A stretch of 64,000 nucleotides of DNA from Pachypanchax playfairii. Taxonomy: Eukaryota; Chordata; Actinopteri; Cyprinodontiformes; Aplocheilidae. Location of the stretch: the NCBI GenBank assembly GCA_006937955.1, contig SSNP01000005.1:5368696-5432695 (forward strand), written 5' to 3'. The notes under the pieces were generated by a model that did not search any database, was not told the origin of the DNA, and saw nothing but the letters and a program-made list of their open reading frames with translations. The translations under genes were made by a program, and so were the position numbers. Below are positions 34,701 through 46,700 of this stretch, piece after piece (position 1 is the stretch's first letter; each line of letters starts with the position of its first letter).

Positions 34701-37700
34701 CTGCCCTTCAGTTTGGCGTGGAGCTCTACCGCCTCCTTCCAGGGAACACCGCCGAGGTCGGAAGGGCTGGGAGGCTGCTCCTCCACCTCCTCCGGCTCGT
34801 CCTCCTCCTCCATGTCCGACTCTGAACTACTGTGATGTGAGGAGGAGAAGCAGTTTCAAAGTTTAAATACGTTTCAGCTTGTTGTTGTGCAAATTCAGTG
34901 AAAATCCTCTTTTGACATAACAATCTTGACAATGGCTGAGAAAACATGCAACTGCAAGATCTAAATAGATACAGTGATCATCCTACCTGGAGCCCAGGTC
35001 AACATCCGTGGGCTTGTCCAGCACACTACTGAGGTTGTGCTCGGCAAGCGTTTCCTCAGGCACCTCCTCCAGCTCCTCCCTCTGAAGGGACAGACGGTAG
35101 TTCTCCAGCTCAATGCGCTCCGGAGTTCCTCGTAACCGTTTTGCCAAACTGGGCTCCTGCAGGCCGTTGACTTCCAGAACTGCTGTCCAGCACAAAGTGG
35201 AGCCCCGGGTGAAATGACGGCAGATGGATGAGCAGAAAGTAGAAGGTGAGCAAGACGGGAAAGGAAAGAGAGCACAAATATGAGGCTGAGCATCGTTTGG
35301 ATGTTAGAGCGAAGTGAGGAGAAAAGCAGCGGGCGCCATGCAGGACTGACTCAATCTTTTACCTTTTATGTGTGAAAATAAATTCAACTTAAGTAAATCT
35401 AAAGTTGCATAAGAGCCCTGATAATGTCTCTGTGTCAATCTTTCCCACTTATTCACTTTGTACCAAAATAAGGACAAACTGACAAGACACATCCGTTTAA
35501 GGTCTGCTGTTGAATTTATTGCATTCGATTTTATTCCTACAGAAAAAACAAACACGTAAATTTAAATCACACTAAAATATTCCTATTAAACTACAGTTTA
35601 ACACACAAGGCATGTGCCTTGCCTTAATCCCATCCTAAAAAGCAAACCTTAAAACTGTGTTTTGCAGGACAAAACGTTAATAAGATTATTATTAAACAGG
35701 ATATTTTGCAGGTTATCATTCAGCTCAAATTCCAATTTGGAAGATTTGACTAATATGGCTATGAAATATGACCCAAATGAAAAGTTAGGATGACATTTGT
35801 GTTCCTAAAAGCTGAAAATAAGATTTAAAAAAAGGAACTTTGACTTTTTCTCCTTCCTAAAAGTACAAACAAATAAAACCTCCTACTTATTTTAAATCTA
35901 ATGTTTCTGTTTAGAATTAAAACTAGAGTTAAAGTGACATACAGCTGACTGTTCTTGGCTTTCTAATAAATATATATATATTTAAATATTTCAGATAAAG
36001 TACATCATAATCAGATACAATGAAAAATAAATATGAAATAATCTAAATATAACTACATGTGTATAAAAACATTTATTGTTTAGAAGAATCCAATCTAACA
36101 AGTGGGATGTAGTTTCTCCAGATCTAAACACACATATTAAAACTAATTTATTTCACTATTATTACATTCATACACTCTTACTATAATGTTTAATTACATT
36201 TCAATTACAAACCTGTGTCTAGAATAACCTATAGATCTGTTTTAGTTTAATATGTAGGGCAAATAATTACCAAAACTAGCCAACGGGAGAGGATGTAAAC
36301 AGCAGCTTGTCTGTGGGAAATAAAAAAATACTAACGTGTCGATAACAGGCAGCGTTTTAAGCACTAGTCAAGCTCTCAGTTTTAAGATGCTCTAATAGGA
36401 GGAGGGAAAGGTAAAGCTCACAGATGCACTGATACAGGCACTTTCTCACAATATGGCAGCATCAGTAAGAGGAAATCAGAAGGTGCAAAACAACTTACAA
36501 AGAAAACCAAAAACAGGTCACACAGCAGGCATCGAAACAATCACATCACACAAGAAGAGGTAAAGGAGAGCAGTCACAGTTCAAAACAGGAGTCCATCTT
36601 AGCTTGGCTTTTCATCAAAACAGGCAGGTAAATATCTATAAAGTGTCCAGGAATGTGTTTTTATATGAGCAAACGTTCAAAGCCATTGTGATTTATTCAT
36701 GCACTAAAAAGCCAAAACAGAATGCTAAAGGTAGAAGAGCTGACCCGAAAAAAAGGTCTGATGAGATCGTGTTCATTTTCAAGCCAAGAAAATCTTAAAG
36801 ACGAGGTTTAAGGTGCGTCATTCATTTCTATAAGAACACTGCCAGATTACTGGCCAACTGTCTCTGCTCGTTATAAATAATAAATTGACAGAAACATGAA
36901 TGAATAAACTGATCAACTGTGACAGAATGACTCAAATCTACACAATCCCACTTCCATTAGTCCACAAGGAGTAAAACAGGAGAGGTTCGGATAAAAAAAA
37001 AAAAAAAAGAAAGAAGGAATNNNNNNNNNNAAAAAAAAAAAAAAAAAGAAAGAAGGAATCATGCTAGAAGAGGTTCAGGAGGACATTAACAGTGAAACAG
37101 CAGAAGAGGTAGATGCAATAGGTATAAAGGAAGGGAGAATCTAGGTGGTTGTGCGCCATCTGGTGGCAAGTCCAGGACAGTGTGCGGCGGAGGGCACGAA
37201 GGGGGACTCCCACACCTACGGCCAGACGGCAGGGTAGAGCCACCACATCTACAGAGGAAAATCTGGTACCTGAAGGTTGAAGCTCAGCTGAGGGAGCCGC
37301 TGCTGCCGTCGCCCTTCCAGGGGCATCAACGGTCGCCGTGGGAATTTGGGGTGTCTGGTTCTCCTGCAAAGGAAGAAGCCAAATATACCAGCATGAATCC
37401 TTAGTGCAAAACATGTAAAACATCATATAAAAAATGTATCCGGTGAACAAAAACAGGTACCTTAGCTGAGGCTGGAGCAGCGGCAGGAGCGGGCCTCTTC
37501 CTCTGAGCATAACCAGACAGGCGGTAACAGTAGTGAGGCTTGCAGTAAAACTTGCCTGTGTGACAGAAAAGTGAAAAAAAACAAAAAAACAAACCAATAT
37601 AAAATATGGAGCAAATTCATCATATTCCAACAGAACACGTCCTGAACAGGAGAGGAGAGAAATGTGAATGTAAAGAACTTCTTTGTGTTTCTACTCAGAC

Positions 37701-40700
37701 CATCAGTGGGTTTTAGTCCCACAGTGAACACTGAAACAGAACAATCTGTTGTCTGTCTGTGAGTCACCCTCCAGTCAGGACAAATACTGACTCATAAGAC
37801 AGCACGCAGCTCTGGGGTCAGCTCAATGAACTGTGATAAAGAGGTAAAACCTTTACAACATAAAGATGTTTGTGCATTTTGCTTTTTATTTGTAAACACA
37901 AATAAAACTGTCTCAGCATCAGAGTGTTTCGGATCAGATTCAAGGTTAAACTGGGAGGTTGTTACGACGTGTTGGCCTGATTCTGCCACTAGAGGGCACT
38001 ACACTTGCTTTTACCAAATCAGCACGTTAGAAAATACCTGCATTTCAACCCACCTTTGTTTCGTGCTTGTTTATGATCGTTTGATTGTTTAGTCAAGATT
38101 TACTATGATAACATGGTTAGTCTAACGTCAGTCTTACCATCCTCCACATCAAAAGCGTAAGAGGAGAGTCGTAGTGTGGTGCCACAGTAGTCACACTTGA
38201 AGCAGCTGCGATGGAAGAACTTCCCTTCTGCACTCAGCCTCTCCATGACATACACACGCTTCCGACAGAAGAAGCAGACATCGCTGCCTCCGATGTTGGT
38301 GGGGAACTCTTTCCGAAGGGAACCCTGCAGGGACAGACGAAACTGAATTGGTATTTAGATAAAATACAGGAAATACAGGAAGGTGGAGGACAAGAGGGAA
38401 GGACTAGAACATTTAAACTTCTGTCATTTTCAAAGCCGCGATTGATGTGGTGTGAATATTTGTATCACTTCTAAACACAAGTCCGAACAGTCCAGACTGC
38501 AGGTGAATAATTAGCACAGCTAAAATTCAACTCTGATTTATGAGTCACTTTATTAACCACAAAGAATTAAACACAACACTCAGGCAGGGGATGCTGTGAT
38601 TTCTGCGACCGCATGCCTTCTACCCTACAGATGCTTACCGAATCCCTCTTTTCAGGTACATGTGTGGGCTTGAAATCTTCCTGAGACTGAAGCTGACTGG
38701 CTATCTGCCCAGTCAACGTGTTAACTCCCCCTGTGTACATCCTTACATAGTGCTATCAACAGCATTAAAGGAGGGAAAACAGTGGAAAAACATCAGAAAT
38801 GAATAAATCTGCAAGAAAAACAGATGAAAGGGGTGTGTATAGGCACACCCCTGAAAAAACAGCCATCCCATATTTACAGCAAGCATAAAACCAAGTGCTC
38901 AGAGAGACCAGTGCTTCCACATCCATGTTAAAGTCAAGTATGATTCACTCACATGCACACGCACAGTTTTATTTATCATCAATAAATTAAAGCTGAAGAA
39001 AAAAAACTGGTTTCCAGCTGCCTAAAGTCTGAAATCCAATCGACTATAAAGCTGTTGTCAGAACTAATCTACACCAGGATTAGATTTCATCCCAATCCAG
39101 AGGTTTTTATCCGCTAACACAAGAATTGAGGCCAACTGTAGTATGAGCCAAATGTAATCCATGAAAACTATTACCGCTGATGAATCTGAAAACATTAGCT
39201 GAGCAACGCTAAACTACAGTGATCCTGACTGTTAAACAGCCTCCAATCTGAACAGTTACTGTACAGCAGAACAAAACAACCAGAAGAACACTTGATCTGT
39301 TAAGAGCCTCGATCACACAAATTATATTAATAATCACAAAAACAAGTCTCAGGTGAGTTTTGTTGTCAAGCAAGATGCATTTTCCCAAAAGTGCAGGTGT
39401 AGCTAGTGGTTTATCAGAAACACAGCACTCCATTCCGCCCAGGTGTAAAACAGATACCTGTCTCAAGGTGTGGGAGGTGGAGGGGGGAGAATCGGGGGGA
39501 CTCTGGGCTCGGGCCAGGTGCCACTGTTCCATAAAAAAACGGGAAGGCTTTTTCTTTGGCTCAAGAGGGAGAGAGAGTCAAACGTTAAACGTGTTCTGTA
39601 AGAAACTTTTAATGTTGGGTGGCTGAATTTATGCAAACTTTTATCATGTGCAACTTGTATTTTGATGCTTCCTATAATCACTGGTTAGTTTTTAATCAGA
39701 TATGGTGATGTTTTTAATAAAGTGATGGTTAATCTGCAAACGCTTACAAAGCTGAGCTCAACATAAATTCTTTAGAGACATAAATAAACATTTAGACTAA
39801 TTTCAGTCTTGTTAACGGGGAGGATTCACCTGTGGCCCGGCTCGCTTGCCTTCAAATTGAGAGGCAAGTTGCTCAGCCCTCTCCTGAATACTAAGCACAA
39901 ATATAGGCGTCTGGCCCCAGTCCAGAGACCTGACTGGCTCCTGCAGAGAAATGATCGATTCAGTTATCAAATGAAGCTGCAAAGATGAATCTTCGTGTTT
40001 CAAACTCGCTAACAAAACAGTTAAAAATGAAATAAGCCTTTGAAGAAGCCAGCTGGTGCAAACTGAGGCAGGTTTTACCTCCTTTTTAAAACCTCAGCTG
40101 ACCGCCTTTGATTCATGCAGTAATGTAAGACTGAGTGAGTAAACTCTGAAAAACAAAGACGGCACAAATATCTCCCAAAAAAAATAAAAAATACAGACTA
40201 CATTTCAGATAAATAAACACAAAATAAAAATATATATCTAACTGATGTAAGACTTTGTTTAAAGCCAAACAAACCCAAACCTTTCTGGGAGCCTCGGGAG
40301 AGGACAGCGGTGAAGGAGAGCTCACGTTCACGCCTCGGGACAAGTACCACTGCTCTAAAAAGAAATGGGATGGCTTTTTCTTAGGCTTCCGGAAGACAGG
40401 AGAATGTTGGAAAGGAGGAATTAGATTTTGATGGAACATGTACGCGAGTTTTTTACTTGACTGAAAACTGCTCAGAGGCATGACAACATCTAAAACTGGT
40501 CTCACACAATCCTCATGCAGGTTTTCACCTTTGGAGGTTTGTCAGGTTTGCCTTTAAACTTTGAGATTAGGCGTTCTGCCCTCTCCTGAATACCCGGGAT
40601 GTGAATGGGTCCTGGGTCAGTTTGATGTAACGGGTTCCCTTCCTGCCAACGAAGTTCTGGTCAGACTTCATGATGATTGTTGCTGATGTTATTATAAAAC

Positions 40701-43700
40701 ACTTTCCAAACAGAGTCAGAAACAACCACGACATGCTGGTCATACAGAAATGCATTCACTCTCATACTGTACCCAGTGTGTCAGAGGCCTTTCATAATAT
40801 TCTAGTTCCTCTTCCTCAGGAAGGACATTCTTGAAGGCAGAAATAAGCAGACGGTCATTTTATGATTTTTTTTTTTGTTTTGTAAAAACAGACGTTACTG
40901 ATTCTCTACGCAGAACCTCGAGCAGCTTCTGATGGTAAATTAAAGCAACCTGAGTCTCCTGAGTCAGTTACTATTACAAACCATCACAACATAACCATCA
41001 GCATGAAAACAAGCCACGCCTCTGATAACAACATTCACTACACACTCACAACAAGCGCTCCGAGATGTAAACCTGAAGAAATGGAGCGTTTTATGAATTC
41101 ACATTACAAGCTGCCGCGGGATTCGAGGGGAATGTTAGAGGGAAAAAGAACAGAGAGTTAAGACAAACTACGTGGATCTGCAGCTACGCAGGCAGACGGA
41201 GAGAGAGTCAGCAGACGTGATGTCACCTCTGAGTGAAGTGAGAGCGAGGAAGAAGGGAGCAGAATGGTTTTCTTTGGGCAGCTCCGAACGCCTGAGCTGG
41301 ACATTTGGTCTGCACCACTTCTGACCTTGAAAAATGAGGAAGAGCAGATTCAGAAGATTTGAAAAGTTTTCTCTAAAACTCAGAATAATTCATTCTTCAG
41401 AGCTTTTAACTAACTGCAGTTTCAGTGATTATTTAATTACAATGTGTGTGTGTGTGTGTGGGGGGGGGGTAAATATTACAGCTATAATATATTAGTAACA
41501 AACTTTTCTATATTTATATTCAAAGACAACAGACCACATCCAAATAAATTCACACCCACAGATCTAATATATGTAAAAACCAGCTAAACACATTACACCC
41601 GTGTTACTATGCTACTGTTTTGGTGTTTTGGCTCTTTTAATCAGCAGCTGGTGACATGTTGGTAATACTGCTGATCACACAGTTGGAATATGGACATAGG
41701 AAATCTTTCATCTAAGGGACATAGAAAAGCTGGAGAACTACCGAGCTAAGATAACTAAGCGTACCTGTTCCCCTCTGCTGGGTAGAGTCTGACATTTGAT
41801 CATTTCTTTATAGCGAATGCTCAGCTTCTCCTGCTGCTGTGTGCGTCTCTGAACCAGAACAGAACAAGCAGGAAGAGGCCATGACAGCACGGCAACGTCA
41901 CGTCTCTGCACAGCGTTTCTGATTAATCAGCTAAACTACCACACAGCTACTGGATTAATTCCTCTAGATCTAAGAGGATAAATCTGGAGTCAGTCAGCCA
42001 ACAGACTAAAACTGAGCAGCGGTACGTGCAGACACTCTACAGTGATATATGTTAGATGACTGGGTTAGTCTCGCTACGGGAGTATAAGTTTACCTTCCTC
42101 CATGCTGGGACAGATGACAGGTGTATGGGCTCAGTCACTGGGTTTTGTGGGAAAGGGGACAAAATGTGGTCCAGGTTGGGCAGAGAGTCCCCCTTTTATG
42201 ATGACATTGACAGCAGCCGGTACGAGGGACAGAAAGATCATGCAAAGCATCATGAAATGGTCCACGAACAGACACAAAGCCAGAAAGAGAACAGAAACGA
42301 GGAAGAGAATCACAGACGTGTGGAGTAACAAATGTGTTGAAATAATAGTCTAAAAATCCTGACGGCAGGAGAAAATATCAGACTGCATGTTTAAAGATGG
42401 ACAACAAGAACGGTAAAAAAAAAATCTGCACAAACGACTACATAACAATGTATAACTGTTTTATTGTTTGTAAACTGAATCAGATTTTCATAATCAGGAC
42501 CAACTTTTCTCAGACAGATTTATGAGACGCCAAACAGCTGAGAAGTTTCTCTTTGTTCCTTCAGAAACGTGATCCAGAGTTTCAATCACCCATTTGTTCC
42601 TCACGACTCCCTGTTGCTCATCAGTAGCAAGAAAAACCAAAGAACCAGCCAATCCTCTTCAAGTCCAGTCAGCACTGTGAGGCCGCCCACATGACCCGGG
42701 AACAATACTCTGTTTGACCAGCATTAGCATATAGTGGCCTGCAGCCCGTCCGCAGTGGGACAAGAAGCAAAGTGACACAGCATAAAAAGCTAAACGCTCC
42801 TCGGATCATTTCAACCACCAGCTGTTACATCACATTCTTCTTCCTCACCTGTCTCTTGAGTCCTGTTGGCTGGGCAGGAGCGTTCTCTTCAAACTTGGCG
42901 AGCAGCTGGGTTGCCATGACCTTGACTTTGTTGTTGTTCCCCACAGCAGCAGAGTCCATTTTTCTCTCAGACAGAACAGCAGGAGCAGACGGCCTGTCGT
43001 CACGACCAGACCTGGAAACTTCCTCCTGAGTGAAAAGCAGCAAAAACAACATTTTATTAAAGTGCCAAGACATCTAGTTGGACTCATTAGTTTGTTCTGG
43101 TTGGATACGTTTTTTTTTTAAACTATAATCACGAGCTCAACATGCGTGTCAGCTTCGCTGTCAGAACGACTCACATCTTCAGGCTGGCTGGTTTTCCTTC
43201 TTTTCCCCAAACCGTCCACATCCTTCTCTTTTTTGTCCTGTTCATGACACGTCCAAAGTTAGTTTAAAACACTTCACAAAAGACACAGAGACACGTTTTC
43301 CATCACTGACCTTGGGGTTTCGCTTCCTAGAGATAGCGATGCTCTGACCCAGCTTGCTGAGGAAGGAGATGGGAGACTTGGTGCTGGCGATTAAAGCAGC
43401 TTTCTCCTCTGGACTCAGGTTGTGGTTGTCTGAATGTACATAAACAAAAATCATCAATAGAGAATAGAAAAGTCTGTGAGGAACACAACGACCTGACTGT
43501 ATCACTGCCTCTCACCTCCAGGTGGCACTGTGTCCTTAAACATCTCGTAAAACTGACTGAGATACATGACCATGGAGAGTTTGTCTGGCTCCACCACAGA
43601 GGACATCTCCTTGCCGGTCATGCATGGCGAGATGCCAAATTCCTTCTCCGCCACGTCAAAAGCAAGTTGGTTGTTCCTCTCGTGGTCGTGCTCATCCAGA

Positions 43701-46700
43701 GAGTCAAAGTCACTGAAGACAAAATCAGGAGGAAAATAAATCAGAGAAAAATGATATAAAAAACGAAATAAAACTCATCTCAACCGTTTCCGTTACTGTA
43801 ACATATAAACAAACTTTGTTTTATAACTTTGTGGATTTTTCTCTTGAAACTAAATTGTAAACTAGTTCTATTCTTTGTAGAAAACAGAACAAACTACCAC
43901 ACCAAGCTGAGAATAAAGTAACCATCACAATACAGTGAGACAAGTTGTGATTATGTTAATTATGCAGTAAATTCCACTCCACTGGTTGCAAGTCAACACT
44001 GACTCTCCACATCCACAAAAACATTTTGTTGTGCAGCAATTAAACCCTCCAGCTGAAAACTTCAGCAACTTTTCTCAATTTCTGCAACTTTAAAATTTGT
44101 TAAAGAGGCCATTTCATACAAATTTCAGGACTTTGTGGTTATTTCTTAAGTATTAACCAGTAAAATGAAATATTTTATATCTAAAAAACGTCAGAAAACA
44201 CTTATTAACAGACCTTTCAATCTGTCTGCATTAAATTCGGGTGATTCCGGCTCCTTCAGTCAGGCCTCGAGCAGCAGCTCGTTCATATTCATTATTCTAA
44301 TTTGCTGGACTCAGATTGGCTAACAAACTAGCCTATCAGAGCAAGGTATACTGTTTCCTGCCCCGCTGCACATGGAGACATCAGACGTCGTGTCTTCCTG
44401 TTTGCTACGTCTTATGCTAACAGCTTTTAGCCAGCAGCATGCTAGGCGTGGTTTCAACTGCGAGAACTGATGAATACTAACGAACAAAGGAGTTTTGACG
44501 AAACAGATACAGACCGTTCGGACTCAGGAGAACTCGGGTTTTATCGCCACCTGCGTAGTTTGAGAGATTAAAACTGAAAGAGAAGTTGTTGACCTGTTTT
44601 CACACCCACTATAAAGGTAAGAACACCTGTGGAGCTAAAATATTCAACAGAAACCTCAGAAAAACCGTTTTTAATGGAAGGACCTCTTTAATACACTTAA
44701 TCGTCATGGAACCTGGATTATAATGAGAACTAATGAGGAAGCATTTCCCTTCAGCATGCTACTCAAAAGCATTACTGTAAAAGTCAACATACTCCAGCTA
44801 TTAACGTGCCTCATCAATAGATCTAAACTCTACAGTAAAAACCCTTTTAAACCATCAGCATTAAAGCATCACATCAGACACTGAGTGAGGCCTGTCTCGT
44901 GTTCACGTGAACGCAGTTTTGTTGAACCTCCGCTCATTATTTTGTCTCAGAGCCTCCCATCATGTGGCCAATCAGAGGCAGCGGAGCACAACATCACTCA
45001 GTAAAGGTCATGTAGGACGGGAACACTGATAGCTTATAATGTTGATTGCTGTGAAGCCTCCAGAGGGTAATAAACTCCATTAGACATCGCAGATGGAGAC
45101 TGGTTAGTTTACAGAGTGAGAGATTGTAAGGAGAGTGTTTATGTGCATGTGAACTGGAGAAGAAGAAGGGTGGCTATGAGGAGGGGGGCTCCCTTAAGGG
45201 ACCTTTGGGGCTCCCTTGACTGGTGGTTGTCACCTCATTTACAGTGATATACGGTCCAAAACCCAAATCCCAACCTGACAATAAAAAAACTTGGTACAAA
45301 TAAGCATATAAACAGAGTCATTCACTGGTTCCAGGCTCAGTAGTAGAATTAACTGGCAGAGTTTGGACCATTAATTGAGAACAGATCTAGACACGCAGCT
45401 CCTGTATTAACCTGTGGGCCCGGCTGGTTCTTATTTCTGATACTTACATGAGGTCCGGTCTGTATCGGTGAATCAGGGCACACAGTGCCAAGCCGCTCTT
45501 CCAAGACATGGTGAGGTCCGTTACGTTAACGTTCCTGTATCCCTCCGTTTGTCTCTGGCACCAGGTCAGCAGTTTACTGGATCGAGCTATGGATTCTGTT
45601 GTACATAAAAATGAAAAAAATAAAAAGCTTGGCGTTAAAGTAACAAGCTGAACGGCGAACACGGGAAGGAAAAACAATCTGTTTACTGGGCAGCAGCACA
45701 TGTACAATCTCATGGCACTGAGCACAAGATTATAGAATGTTTTCTCAATATAAATGTTAGTATCAGTTTCAACCAGCAACAAATAAAATATTACAAACCA
45801 TGATGAAAAAAAGATTCGACCCATGTAAAGGAAATGAGAAGTTAGAGGATGCAGAACCAACGAGGAACCTTTAAAACAACTTCAAGTCCTTTTAGAAGCT
45901 GAATATAACCAGGATGTTCAAATAAGAGTATCACTGACCAGGTTAGTGCACATGAAGGTGATTCAAGCTGTAGGATCAGTCGATCCATAAATACCCAACA
46001 TTCCATTGTTACTTATATTATATCACTTATTTAAATATATAAGAAGCAGGATTCACATCTGTTAGAAAACCCTGAAAACACCATGCATTTGGACTTTGTT
46101 ACCTTGCAACTGCTTGTCAAGTAGGTAATTATCTGGAGTAAAAATAATTTGTTATTACATTACAGAAAATCCTACAGCAATCAATGAGAGACTTTAGGCA
46201 CCAATAAAACGGTATATGGGTTTAATCCCAACCACGACACGAGTATTTTATCCTATCACCCCAATCAACTGGATGTTTTATGGTAACCAGACTACTGACT
46301 ACTGTCAGTGTTATTCACACATTTGAAGGATTGTTTATTTCTAGTAAATTGTCTAAATCCGGTTATCTTCCTAAATGTTATTTTGCTTTCAAGTTAGGTT
46401 TCAGTGTGGGGATTGAGATTCACCCACCATCAACTTTTATCTTAAATAATAATCAGAAAAGGTACGAACCATTCCTGATCAGCTTTGGTGTTGACGAGTT
46501 GATCACATTCTCAATGTCAATGCGAATTTCCCTGCGCTCCCCTGTGTCAAAGAGGTGCTGTACCTGAAAACATGTGAGATGCCAGAGACAATCTGAGTGT
46601 CAAGCAAAGAAACATAAACCACAGAAAAAGAGGAAAAAACACCAACTACATATTTATTTTTTTCTGTGAAATGACAGGATCTAAACTTAGTCTTGTGGTT

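Noticed and set aside
37064..37269. Open frame continuing past mical3 exon 26 towards the N gap
   Set aside because: The donor at 37269 gives the correct join to exon 27 (GTT, V). The only acceptor nearby is too close to the donor for a real intron, so this is readable intron, not an exon.
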